Both the position numbers and the translations under genes were made by a program. From the IMG/VR virus record IMGVR_UViG_3300032236_000879, positions 19,247 through 83,246 of that record: a stretch of 64,000 nucleotides of DNA; one strand, written 5' to 3'. Positions 1-8,662 of this stretch are shown in pieces. The notes under the pieces were generated by a model. That model saw nothing but the letters and a program-made list of their open reading frames with translations, had not been told where the DNA came from and made no database searches. Origin of the DNA: a virus. Positions within the stretch are counted from its first letter, which is position 1. Each line of letters begins with the position of its first letter.

Positions 1-1867
1 TGATCGGGAAGTACAAGTTCTCCCAGACATCACGGAAAGCGAATGACAAGCCTAGGATAAGCCTATTGCGTTCGCCACGGGACAGATTGTCAAAGTCAAG
101 CTCACGGCCGAGTTCAGTGATTTCAACTGAGAGGTCATTCATGAACACAACCGTGTGAGGTAGACCGATCTTGTCAAGATAGTGCGTCAGTCGTGCGTTC
201 AGATATGACAGGTTTTGGTCGATGATCTTCTTACGAACAAAGCTATCCTTGCTTGTTAACAAGTCAAGCAGGAACTTCAAGTGATCGCCTAGCTTCGATA
301 GCTCATTGATCTTTTCAAAATTAACTTCTTGAAGTGCGTTTGCTTCCATGTCACTGATCTGATCCACATAAGGATCGACTTCAGCTACCTTCGTCTCAAT
401 CTGCTTGACTAAGCCGGCTACCACGCTGCGATGTTCAATCGCTTCTGCTTCCGTATCATAATGTGTTGCAGGCGGAGGGCCTAAGACTTCATTGGTACAT
501 GCTTCATCGATCTGTTCAGCATATGGATCAGTTTCTGCCATTTTAGTATTGATCTGATTTTGAATGTTCTCAAGTTCAGACTCATGCTTGATAGCTTCTG
601 CTTCAGTCTTGTAGTGCGTGACAGGAACCAAACCCAAATCAAATATAGAATTTTTATTTTTTTCTAACTCAGTTTGGGTTTGGGTAAGCTCATCATGTGC
701 AGCAGTAAGAAGTTCACGTTTACTGCTTACAACGGCAGTATGATTTTCATCATGAAAGTCTTGACCGCAAGCATAACACTTGTTTTCTTCAAGTGTCTTG
801 ATCTCACTTTCTAGCTTTGTGACGAGTGCCTTATCCTTCTTGAGCGTTGCTTCCAAAGAAGCAATCGTCTTGTTCAGCGAAGCAAGCTCAATCTTATTGG
901 CGTTATAAACCTTAAGATTAGAGTGAGCCTGTAACTCAGCAGCGATATCAATCGTCTTGATGTTATCATAGCTAGCCTGCAGGACTGCAACATCTGCATC
1001 TCGTTTTTGCATCCATGCAGTCTGCCTAGCAATAAGCGCATTGCATGTATCTTGCTTCTTCTTCTTTTCATTATAGATTGCTAGATCAGCATGAGCCTTT
1101 AGTTCTGCGGTGATGTCGATCTTGCTTAGTTCGTCAAAGTCACTCACAAGATTGTTGAGGTCTTCGCTGTGCTTTGCATTCCATAGTCGCTGGCGCCTGC
1201 GCAGATTCTCAATCTGTTCTTCGACTCGCTTGTTAGCTTCCTGAATAGTCTTGACCTTGAACTGCTCTTGTTCAATGGTATCTTTGTTAGACTTCATTTT
1301 GGTCTTGATCGCTTCTGCTTTCTCTGAAAGCAGGGTGATACCGAGAAGCTGTTCAATGATCTTGCGCTGCTCACCGGCACCCAATGAAAGGAAAGGTTCA
1401 GTATAGGTGTTCAATGCTACGATATGCTTGAACATATCATGAGTCATTCCTAGAGTACGCTCAATTTCTTTTTGCGTGTCCTTGTTCTCGCCTTGAGCAG
1501 TGTCTTTGTCTTCTTGTTGCTCTACACCGTTGACATAAAACTTCAGGATGTTTGGTCTACGACCACGTTCGATCTTATAGTCAACCCCCTTAGAACTATA
1601 TTCAAGCGTGATCATCATACCCTTTCCGTTGGTACGATTGATCAGATTGTCTTTTCGAATCTTGTTTATGGGTAGGTCAAATAACGCATAGGATAATGCT
1701 TGCATGAGTGAAGTTTTGCCGGTTCCATTACGAGATCCGGCTCCACCCAAATCTAGATTCTCACCTAGAATAAGAGTAAGTTCTTTGTTATCAAAGTTTA
1801 CAGCTTGTGTCACTGCCCCAATAGAAAGGAAATTACGTAAGGTTATATTCTTGATTACAATACTCAT
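1..1867 (-). CDS. gp46: gp46-like recombination endonuclease subunit (Rad50/SbcC-type ATPase), 3' end off the window
   Basis: The frame runs open from the ATG at 1867 to the left edge, giving about 622 visible residues without a stop. The N-terminus has a Rad50/SMC-type P-loop (SRNGTGKTS, about residues 45-53). Charged coiled-coil arms follow, interrupted near residue 363 by a CxxC zinc hook (CYACG). T4 gp46 with gp47 forms the Mre11-Rad50-like complex that resects DNA ends for recombination-dependent replication. The ATG overlaps the gp47 stop codon (ATGA), so the two are translationally coupled, as expected for subunits of one complex. The C-terminal half, with Walker B and signature motifs, must lie left of base 1, so whether the gene is intact cannot be judged here. 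Confidence 0.93.
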   Translation of the reverse strand, partial: MSIVIKNITLRNFLSIGAVTQAVNFDNKELTLILGENLDLGGAGSRNGTGKTSLMQALSYALFDLPINKIRKDNLINRTNGKGMMITLEYSSKGVDYKIERGRRPNILKFYVNGVEQQEDKDTAQGENKDTQKEIERTLGMTHDMFKHIVALNTYTEPFLSLGAGEQRKIIEQLLGITLLSEKAEAIKTKMKSNKDTIEQEQFKVKTIQEANKRVEEQIENLRRRQRLWNAKHSEDLNNLVSDFDELSKIDITAELKAHADLAIYNEKKKKQDTCNALIARQTAWMQKRDADVAVLQASYDNIKTIDIAAELQAHSNLKVYNANKIELASLNKTIASLEATLKKDKALVTKLESEIKTLEENKCYACGQDFHDENHTAVVSSKRELLTAAHDELTQTQTELEKNKNSIFDLGLVPVTHYKTEAEAIKHESELENIQNQINTKMAETDPYAEQIDEACTNEVLGPPPATHYDTEAEAIEHRSVVAGLVKQIETKVAEVDPYVDQISDMEANALQEVNFEKINELSKLGDHLKFLLDLLTSKDSFVRKKIIDQNLSYLNARLTHYLDKIGLPHTVVFMNDLSVEITELGRELDFDNLSRGERNRLILGLSFAFRDVWENLYFPI

Positions 1868-2880
1868 AGGTTGCGATAAATCTCTAACAGTAGCTTAGGA
1901 TCATAGAAATCACTTTCAATCTTTGTGATTTGATCAATGACGATTTGGTCAACACTTTCAAAGCTGACTTCACCGGGAGCGAGGTCTTGGGAATGTTCAG
2001 TATTCTTGATAGGAATCAGTGACATTTCTCGTAGTTTATATTGTGGAATGAGGGTTTCACGAATGAAGGTTGCTTCCTCATATGAGATATCGATATCAAG
2101 ATGAACACGAACACATGATTTAGGAAGCAGAAGCCCGTCAGGATTATCTAGAACCTCACTCAACTTATAGACACGAAACAGCGGTTGACCTGACCACGAA
2201 TAAAATTCAGGGTCACTGCCCCATTCTAGGATCATCATTCCTCGGGCATCATCACCTGCATCTGCGTAGTTATGCGGAAACGCATTCCCGATATACCAAA
2301 TGTTCTTCTTGCACTGGCGCTTGTGGAAATGCCCAGAGAACACCCATTCAAAACCTGCGACATACTCTGAATTGATTTCTCCATGATCAGGCATCTCTAC
2401 CATCGCATTCATATAGAAGTGTGGCAACTCTAGATGGGCAAATAGATACTTACCCTTCATCTTTAGTAGCTTCTTATAGTCCTCACCGACTAACCAAGGA
2501 GCAATGACTACATCATCTTGCATGAACCAATCATTCACGATTGTGACATTAGGTAGATGTGTTGCCCATTCTACTGAGTGAATGTCCCTGCGATCACGAT
2601 AGTAAAGATCATGATTGCCAGGAATGAAATATACATGATCAAATGCAGAATTTAGTTTCTCTAAAGCACGAAGACCGAACTGAAGGGTGTGCATATTGAT
2701 GCTCGCTCTATGGTGATTGTAATCACCTAGAAAGAAACAAGTCTCACACCCTTCAGCTTTAGCTTTACTGATAAACCAATCTACGAAATCAAGACAATCT
2801 TGGTTGTGCTGTAAACTGTTACTCTTTAGTCCGAAATGAATGTCTGTAAAGACAGCCGCTTTTTTGAATAGTTGTGCCAT
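1864..2880 (-). CDS. gp47: gp47-like recombination endonuclease subunit (Mre11/SbcD-type phosphoesterase)
   Basis: This 338-residue protein carries the ordered metallophosphoesterase motifs: FTDIHFG (D13, H15), GDYNHH near 52, GNHD near 90, and GHFHKR near 165. These are the metal ligands of Mre11-type nucleases, and the length is close to T4 gp47 (339 aa). It partners gp46 in end resection for recombination, repair and replication. It is upstream of gp46 with a 4-nt ATGA overlap. A sigma70-like promoter lies immediately upstream (2887-2915) and would start transcription at or next to the ATG; an AAGGAC sequence also lies 13 nt before the ATG. Family assignment is firm; expression class is inferred. 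Confidence 0.95.
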   Translation of the reverse strand: MAQLFKKAAVFTDIHFGLKSNSLQHNQDCLDFVDWFISKAKAEGCETCFFLGDYNHHRASINMHTLQFGLRALEKLNSAFDHVYFIPGNHDLYYRDRRDIHSVEWATHLPNVTIVNDWFMQDDVVIAPWLVGEDYKKLLKMKGKYLFAHLELPHFYMNAMVEMPDHGEINSEYVAGFEWVFSGHFHKRQCKKNIWYIGNAFPHNYADAGDDARGMMILEWGSDPEFYSWSGQPLFRVYKLSEVLDNPDGLLLPKSCVRVHLDIDISYEEATFIRETLIPQYKLREMSLIPIKNTEHSQDLAPGEVSFESVDQIVIDQITKIESDFYDPKLLLEIYRNL

Positions 2881-2886
2881 ACTTAT

Positions 2887-2915
2887 ACTATATTGTCCTT
2901 GATTGTAAATTGCAA
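2887..2915 (-). promoter_or_regulatory. sigma70-like promoter for the gp47-gp46 operon
   Basis: On the minus strand, TTGCAA (2915-2910) and TATAGT (2892-2887) are separated by exactly 17 nt. The -10 matches consensus in 5 of 6 positions and the -35 in 4 of 6. The start point would fall at about 2880-2881, on the A of the gp47 ATG. This suggests early or middle expression by host polymerase, possibly leaderless. Confidence 0.5.
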
Positions 2916-2929
2916 TCGGTTAGGTTACC

Positions 2930-3814
2930 TTAGTCTAGCTGCATTTTTGTATCACGCATTTGTCTCGTGAATGAAGGATTCAATCCATTCATCTCAAGGA
3001 TATCATCGCGGATATTCTGATTCCTCTTTTCAGTGTTAAGAACACGGCAGAAGCTATTAGTAATGGCTGCGGTATAATAAGCAAAAGGATTAGAAGATTT
3101 AGCTTCATTGAATCGAAGCCCGACGTAAGTTAATTGAAGGATAGCCGAATTGCGCATCTCATCGTTGTACGTGTATCCACGCCAGTTGAACTTCATTGCA
3201 TACTTCTCACACAGCATCATATACATGCGAGCTAGCTTGTTCGTGATTTTTCCGTGGTCCTTAGAGAAATGTCCGTTCTCAATGCCGCCTACCCAGTGAG
3301 ACTTACCGATACATCGCATTGTGTTGGTTTCGTCTAACTTGAAATGCTGGAAGGGAGGAAAATTAACCTTAATGTGGACCATATCATCTACGTCGTTCCG
3401 GGTGGTCTTATCTTCTAAATCTGAAAAATCTTCACTGTCGTCTTCATCAAACATGATGATATCTTTGGCAGTTTTTTTCTTAGTTGATTTTCTAGGTTGC
3501 TTCTGTGCTACAGGGATGTGATCCCAAGTCATGACCCTGAATATGAGATCAGTGACTGGGATATCTTCTGCTGAAATCTTCTCATTTAATTCTTGTGATA
3601 ATCTAACTGCTCGCACCTCTTTGGCTGATTGTACTTGTTCTGGCTTCAGTGCGTATTCTAAACTAGTTTCCACTGGAGAATCCGGCATGTCGATAATCAA
3701 GTCATAGCGATGATATTCCGGAAGTGTGAAGTAGCAGTATGAGTTTTTGCTTGTGTGTATTTCTTTTAATATGTCTTTGTTGTTTAGATAATTGATAGGT
3801 CTCTTAGAAGTCAT
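2930..3814 (-). CDS. gp55: gp55-like late-transcription sigma factor
   Basis: A 294-residue protein whose C-terminal ~110 residues match the T4 gp55 core: NWRGYTYNDEMRNSAILQ, then RFNEAKSSNPFAYYT, NSFCRVLNTEKRNQ, IRDDILEMNGLNPSFT. gp55 replaces host sigma70 on RNA polymerase and recognises the single-element late promoter TATAAATA. It is longer than T4 gp55 (185 aa), with an extra N-terminal part holding an acidic stretch (EDDSEDFSDLED) and a basic patch (PRKSTKKKTAK). It starts at an ATG behind AAAGGAAA. The window contains many late-octamer matches upstream of structural genes, which are its likely targets. It is divergent from the baseplate operon, so it sits at the switch between the two transcription programs. 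Confidence 0.92.
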   Translation of the reverse strand: MTSKRPINYLNNKDILKEIHTSKNSYCYFTLPEYHRYDLIIDMPDSPVETSLEYALKPEQVQSAKEVRAVRLSQELNEKISAEDIPVTDLIFRVMTWDHIPVAQKQPRKSTKKKTAKDIIMFDEDDSEDFSDLEDKTTRNDVDDMVHIKVNFPPFQHFKLDETNTMRCIGKSHWVGGIENGHFSKDHGKITNKLARMYMMLCEKYAMKFNWRGYTYNDEMRNSAILQLTYVGLRFNEAKSSNPFAYYTAAITNSFCRVLNTEKRNQNIRDDILEMNGLNPSFTRQMRDTKMQLD

Positions 3815-3843
3815 TAGTACTGGTTTTCCTTTATAGTAACACT

Positions 3844-3872
3844 ATTGTACTAGTACTGTTGTATAAATGCAA
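3844..3872 (-). promoter_or_regulatory. sigma70-like promoter for the late sigma factor gene
   Basis: On the minus strand, TTGCAT (3872-3867) and TACAAT (3849-3844) are 17 nt apart. The predicted start near 3837 gives a leader of about 23 nt with an AAAGGAAA ribosome binding site. The spacing and TTGCA core resemble the promoter before gp47. The -35 lies in the inverted repeat at 3854-3877. Confidence 0.45.
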
Positions 3873-3877
3873 CAGTA
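3854..3877. repeat. inverted repeat in the divergent gp55/baseplate control region
   Basis: TACTGTTG (3854-3861) and CAACAGTA (3870-3877) are perfect 8-bp inverted arms around an 8-nt spacer (TATAAATG). A further perfect 10-bp palindrome, GTACTAGTAC, covers 3847-3856. Together they overlap the -10/-35 spacer and the -35 of the leftward promoter. An operator for a dimeric regulator is the simplest reading. A terminator is less likely because no T-run follows. Confidence 0.5.
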
Positions 3878-3905
3878 TTGGGTAAAAATTGGGGTTTTTC
3901 TGAGC

Positions 3906-3913
3906 GATAAATA
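3906..3913 (+). promoter_or_regulatory. late promoter octamer for the baseplate operon
   Basis: GATAAATA differs from the T4 late octamer TATAAATA in one position. With T4 geometry the start would be at about 3919, leaving a 28-nt leader with a GAGGGA ribosome binding site before the ATG at 3947. Confidence 0.65.
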
Positions 3914-3946
3914 CAATGTAGAGAAATATATTTATCAGAGGGAAAT

Positions 3947-5512
3947 ATGGTTGAACCAGTAACGTTTAATGCTAGCGGCGGCGGCACAATTGTTGCTACA
4001 CAAGATCCAAACACCGGACAGCCTACCTATGTTCTCAAGTTACCGAGCGGTACTGTATTAGGACCTATATCGCAATCTGATTTTAGTAGTGGTAATAAAG
4101 GTTTTAGTGATTCATTAAGTGGTAGAGGCGGCAATGTAGCAAGTTTATCATTAGGAAATTTTACTGCGTCTGATATCACTGTTCCTGCTGACATAGATTT
4201 TTTGCAAGGTTTGTATATCAATAATCAAAATATTGCAGCACAAGCACAACAAGACTTTCAAACACAAGATACTACTGCATCTAATACTACTGCGGCAGAC
4301 ACTCCGACTGCAACTGCACCTGCTGTAGCACCAGTAGTAGAAACTTCTACACCTGCAAATACAACAGACCCGTCAGTATTTCTTAATGCTGCTAGTGCTG
4401 CCGGTATTGCTAACACACCGCTTCCTAATAATACTACTATAATACCTGCACAGAGTGATCCTATAGTAGCAACCGGTTTAAATACTGATACTGTGCAAAA
4501 TTCTACACCTGAAGTAGTTGCAGTCATCGCCCCCACAGCAATCACACCAGTAACAGCAGAAACTATAAAAACACCTCCGTTAACTGATGCACAGATATTA
4601 GATATTGCTCCTCCTGTATTACCGGATGTTGGAACTGTTGCACCTTCTGCTACAGGTGGATCACAGGGTATTACTGGTGCTAAAAAATCTGCACAAAAAT
4701 CTGCGACTCAACAAGATCAAGCTAATGCAAATGCAAAAAATGACTGGAGAGTTAGACTTGCGTTAGCTCCAGGTGCAAATTATTTGTACAAAGCAGCGAC
4801 TGAAGGAACGTTATTATACCCCCTTAATAAGACAGATGGTGTGATATTTCCATATACACCTACTGTAAGTGTGGCATACGCAGCAACATATGATGCGCAG
4901 TCACTCACCCATAGTAATTATAAAGTCTATCAATACCAAAGTAGCAGTGTTGATTCGGTTACGATATCCGGAGATTTCACCTGCCAGGACGTGTTCGAAG
5001 CAAACTATTTAATGGCAGTGATTCACTTTTTTAGATCAGCGACAAAAATGTTTTATGGACAAGATAGTAATCCTAAAAACGGAACTCCTCCTCCGTTATG
5101 TTATATTTATGGATTAGGGGCATTTCAATTTGATGGTCTTCCTTTAGCAATTACCGCTTTTACATATAGTTTGCCGGCAGATGTGGATTATATTCCTACA
5201 ACAGGTGCAGCTCCTGCAGGAGTTTCTCAAACCTCAACTCCAAATAGAAACAATACATCTAATAGTTCACTTCTTTCAGGATCAGGAAGAATGATAGGTT
5301 TACGGGTTGGGGCAGGCGGAACACCCGCTCTTCCCGTTTATCCTACAACTACTTCTTCTATCAACCAAACTACTTCATGGGTACCTACAAAAATTCAGCT
5401 TTCTGTAACATGCGTCCCTGTTGTAAGTAGAAATGCAGTATCCAATAAGTTTAGCCTAAGAGATTATGCTACTGGCAACTTACTTAACCGAACAAACGGA
5501 GGATTTTGGTAA
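3947..5512 (+). CDS. T4-like baseplate or tail-tube-proximal structural protein
   Basis: This 521-residue protein opens the baseplate operon. Residues ~1-260 are low-complexity, rich in Ala, Thr, Pro, Val and Asn. The conserved part (~265-430) contains WRVRLALAPGANYLY, then FPYTPTVSVAYAA, LTHSNYKVYQYQSSSVDSV, FFRSATKMFYGQD and SLPADVDYI. I recognise this block as common in T4-like marine phages next to gp53 and gp5, probably a hub or tube-cap part, but I cannot name the T4 counterpart. A Ser/Asn/Gly-rich tail follows. The ATG lies 8 nt after GAGGGA. The 3' end overlaps the gp53-like frame by 7 nt. Confidence 0.65.
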   Translation: MVEPVTFNASGGGTIVATQDPNTGQPTYVLKLPSGTVLGPISQSDFSSGNKGFSDSLSGRGGNVASLSLGNFTASDITVPADIDFLQGLYINNQNIAAQAQQDFQTQDTTASNTTAADTPTATAPAVAPVVETSTPANTTDPSVFLNAASAAGIANTPLPNNTTIIPAQSDPIVATGLNTDTVQNSTPEVVAVIAPTAITPVTAETIKTPPLTDAQILDIAPPVLPDVGTVAPSATGGSQGITGAKKSAQKSATQQDQANANAKNDWRVRLALAPGANYLYKAATEGTLLYPLNKTDGVIFPYTPTVSVAYAATYDAQSLTHSNYKVYQYQSSSVDSVTISGDFTCQDVFEANYLMAVIHFFRSATKMFYGQDSNPKNGTPPPLCYIYGLGAFQFDGLPLAITAFTYSLPADVDYIPTTGAAPAGVSQTSTPNRNNTSNSSLLSGSGRMIGLRVGAGGTPALPVYPTTTSSINQTTSWVPTKIQLSVTCVPVVSRNAVSNKFSLRDYATGNLLNRTNGGFW

Positions 5513-5829
5513 TGTCGGGCAATCAAAGTTTATACCCTGCTACTAGTCCATATAATAGTACGAACGTGGCTAACAATTTATTTTTAGATGTTATGTTGTA
5601 TCGTCCTATACCTATGTATCCTAGTGATGTATATATGGTTCTAACTTCGGTGTATGAGTATAGACCTGATCTATTAGCATACGACTTATATGGTGATGCA
5701 AAACTTTGGTGGGTATTTGCTGCACGAAATCCAAACAGATTAGGACCTAATCCTTACTTTAATTTTACTGCTGGTACAGGGATATACATACCTAATATAG
5801 ATACATTGAGGACGGTATTAGGAATATAA
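5506..5829 (+). CDS. gp53: gp53-like baseplate wedge protein (LysM-like)
   Basis: A 107-residue protein whose core, EYRPDLLAYDLYGDAKLWWV followed by FAARNPNRLGPNP and GIYIPNIDTLRTVL, is the LysM-like signature of gp53-type baseplate proteins. In T4, gp53 joins the baseplate wedges to each other; T4 gp53 is longer (196 aa). The annotated ATG overlaps the upstream gene; an in-frame ATG four codons later (MSGNQSLYP) is an equally good start. It is in the usual neighbourhood, next to the hub/spike gene and gp25/gp6. Confidence 0.82.
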   Translation: MVMSGNQSLYPATSPYNSTNVANNLFLDVMLYRPIPMYPSDVYMVLTSVYEYRPDLLAYDLYGDAKLWWVFAARNPNRLGPNPYFNFTAGTGIYIPNIDTLRTVLGI

Positions 5830-5830
5830 G

Positions 5831-8656
5831 ATGAGTGTAAATTCTTCTGTAACTGTAGGCGGATATACTATAAAATATTCAGCAGCTAGTAATGGTTATG
5901 TAACAATAACAATATTTTCAAATTCAACTTCAAAAACTGTAGCAATAACTCAAGGTGCTGATGTTAATACTGTAATTTCTACAGCGGTCAACCAAATACA
6001 AAGAGATGTTAAGACTGGCAGTGTAACTTCAGTAGATGCAGACACTTTAACAAGTTACTTAAATTCATCAGGTGTAACTGATCTTAATAACCTAGTAAGT
6101 CAGGCAGCTCCGACAGCACCGCCTCCAACTCCGCCGCCCCCGACCACACCTGCTACAACGCCAACGACTACCCCTCTCCCTCCGCAACCGCCACCGTCAA
6201 GTGCAAACACATTGACTGGACCGGCAAATAGTGATAGCGGATCTATTCAAAAATCTTCTTCCGGAACTACTCCGAAATCTCCTGCTGCTGTTGCTGGCGC
6301 AGGCGGAGCTACTCCAAATAGCGTGAGTGGATCTTCTACTGCTCCTAGTAAACCACAAAGTGCTTCTAGTTCTAAATTGCCTACTACTCCAAATGGGTAT
6401 CAATTTCAAGCAAGCATTGCTAGCACTCAACAAGTAGCACAATATTCTGCCCCTGGAAAACGACTAAAAAATCCATTAGGAGAGTTTCCAACATACACAT
6501 ATCAACTTAGCTTGTATATGATCACCCCTGATGCATATGAAGCATTTGTTACTAGTGGTAGAACAAAGATCGATATTTTTAATGATCTCACTAAAGGAAC
6601 CGGTGCCGGTGGAGCATTCCTTATTGCACAAAGCGGAGGGATCAACAATACTACTACAAAAAGAATGCCGGGCTTTGAATTTGATTATGGCATTGATAAT
6701 TTAGAAATCAGACAAGCGATTAATGCTAAAGCTACGCAGGATGCTAATACCATTTCTGCAATTGATTTAAATTTCCAAATATCAGAACCTTATGGATTTT
6801 CTTTGATTCAAAAACTCAAAAAAGCAAATGACTTGATTTCTGCTTATTCCGGCGGCCCCCAAAACACACCGGAGAATGGAACTAGACAATTCTTTATCTT
6901 AGGTATTAGATTTTTTGGGTACAATACAAACGGTATTCCTGCCAAACCTACTGATAAAATGTCTTATAATGGAAATGCAGCCAATCAACCCAATGTAGAT
7001 GGAATGATCGATCCTTTAGCACAGAATGGAGTATTGTTCGAACACTTTTATGATATAGTTATAAAAACTTTTACATTTAAACTTGATGGAAGAATGATAG
7101 TCTATAACATAGAAGCAGCTAATGCAGGCACTCAAGCAGGATTTTCAATAAAGCGTGGAACTATTAAAGAAAACACCCCTATTACCGCAAGTACTGTGGC
7201 AGAGATGTTAGATAAATTAATAGTTAAAATTAATAATGATCAGAAACTATTAGCTGATCAGAAGAAAATACAATATCCTAATACATGTGAAATTGTTTGG
7301 ATGCCGGGAACACAACCTATAATTGATGCTACCATGGTATCAGATGCTGATAAGGATAAATCTAAATCGCCCGGAAGCGGAGCTACCTCTACGAAAGATG
7401 TTACGGTTGCAAATGAAGTTTCTCATCAGACTGCTAGTGTGGGTGTTGCTCAGACTATAAACTTTCCTTACGGTATGAATATTATGGCAGCAATAAATCA
7501 GGTAATTGCTCAAAGCTCATATATCAATGATGCATTAAAGGTAATTTATACAACAGCACTAGAATCATCGTCTGCAACTAAATCACCGGCTGAACAAAAA
7601 AATCCACAGCCTAAAAATGTTAGTTGGTTTAGCTGCTATGCACAAATAAAAACTATAAAATGGGATAGCATAGTGAATGATTGGGCATATGAGATGCAAT
7701 ATATAATTCAAAAATATGAAACGCCTGTTGTAGATAGTGCTTATGTTTTTTCAGGAAAATCATATCCAGGTGCCCATAAGCGATATGAATATTGGTATAC
7801 CGGAAAAAATTCAGAAATTCTTCATTATGAACAAACATATGATAACCTATTTTTTAATGTAGCAGTAGCTCCTGACGAAGGTAACGGCGGCGCAAAACCT
7901 TCAGGTAGCAGCGGTGCCCCAACACCAACTAGTGGCACTACAAAAAACACAGCAATTGTTCCTGGATTATTTACTTCACAACCGCGTTTAGGAAAAACAG
8001 GGGACGGCATGGAAGCTACTAACAATTATACTACGTCATTGTATGATCCGAATTCGTATTCTCAAGTGCGTATGAGTGTTTTAGGAGACCCAGATTATCT
8101 CATGCAAGAACCATCATTTAGTGAACAAGTTGTATATGACAAAGTATATGGAACCAATGGATTTAATATTAATCCGGGCGGTGGCCAAATCTTTGTTGAA
8201 GTAGATTTCAAAGAAGCAATAGATTATGAAAATCAATTTGGTACATTAAGTATAAATGAGTCTATAAACTTTCTTAAATATCCACCTGAGATTGCTGAAA
8301 AGATAAAAGGAATTGCATTCATACTCACTGATGTCAGTAGTAAATTTAGAGGAGGGTCTTTTACTCAAGATTTAACTTTAATTCTACCTCCTTTTGCTAA
8401 TGCAAGTGCATCTAGTAGCTCAGTTGATAGTGGTAGGCCTCCGACAAATGTTACGCCTAATAATGCAAATAATGGGTCACCGCCCGGAAACACCACTCAG
8501 TCATCCGGTAGTACAGGGACAAAGGCTGACCCTACCTTTAATTCAAGTAATCCTACTACTGTAGCAACAAATACTAATAACCAGACTCCTGCACAAGGTA
8601 CTACTCCTACAGGGGCCAATGCCCAACCGGTAGCAAATGATGATTCACATGGATAA
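5831..8656 (+). CDS. large baseplate hub-associated structural protein
   Basis: 941 residues. Residues ~1-90 form a small beta-rich domain. A Pro/Thr/Ser-rich linker (~90-180) follows, with runs such as PPTPPPPTTP. A large folded region (~195-870) contains FPTYTYQLSLYMITPDAYEAF, and a second Asn/Thr/Ser/Pro-rich tail ends the protein. It lies between gp53-like and gp5-like genes, so a hub role such as that of gp27 is plausible, but the protein is far longer than T4 gp27 (391 aa) and I see no decisive motif. The ATG is 2 nt after the gp53 stop and has an AGGAAT Shine-Dalgarno. Function is inferred from position. Confidence 0.6.
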   Translation: MSVNSSVTVGGYTIKYSAASNGYVTITIFSNSTSKTVAITQGADVNTVISTAVNQIQRDVKTGSVTSVDADTLTSYLNSSGVTDLNNLVSQAAPTAPPPTPPPPTTPATTPTTTPLPPQPPPSSANTLTGPANSDSGSIQKSSSGTTPKSPAAVAGAGGATPNSVSGSSTAPSKPQSASSSKLPTTPNGYQFQASIASTQQVAQYSAPGKRLKNPLGEFPTYTYQLSLYMITPDAYEAFVTSGRTKIDIFNDLTKGTGAGGAFLIAQSGGINNTTTKRMPGFEFDYGIDNLEIRQAINAKATQDANTISAIDLNFQISEPYGFSLIQKLKKANDLISAYSGGPQNTPENGTRQFFILGIRFFGYNTNGIPAKPTDKMSYNGNAANQPNVDGMIDPLAQNGVLFEHFYDIVIKTFTFKLDGRMIVYNIEAANAGTQAGFSIKRGTIKENTPITASTVAEMLDKLIVKINNDQKLLADQKKIQYPNTCEIVWMPGTQPIIDATMVSDADKDKSKSPGSGATSTKDVTVANEVSHQTASVGVAQTINFPYGMNIMAAINQVIAQSSYINDALKVIYTTALESSSATKSPAEQKNPQPKNVSWFSCYAQIKTIKWDSIVNDWAYEMQYIIQKYETPVVDSAYVFSGKSYPGAHKRYEYWYTGKNSEILHYEQTYDNLFFNVAVAPDEGNGGAKPSGSSGAPTPTSGTTKNTAIVPGLFTSQPRLGKTGDGMEATNNYTTSLYDPNSYSQVRMSVLGDPDYLMQEPSFSEQVVYDKVYGTNGFNINPGGGQIFVEVDFKEAIDYENQFGTLSINESINFLKYPPEIAEKIKGIAFILTDVSSKFRGGSFTQDLTLILPPFANASASSSSVDSGRPPTNVTPNNANNGSPPGNTTQSSGSTGTKADPTFNSSNPTTVATNTNNQTPAQGTTPTGANAQPVANDDSHG

Positions 8657-8662
8657 TATAAT

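Noticed and set aside
874-1071. Minus-strand 65-residue open frame inside gp46
   Set aside because: Lies in another frame of the gp46 coiled coil, which is continuous through it and has the zinc hook beyond it.
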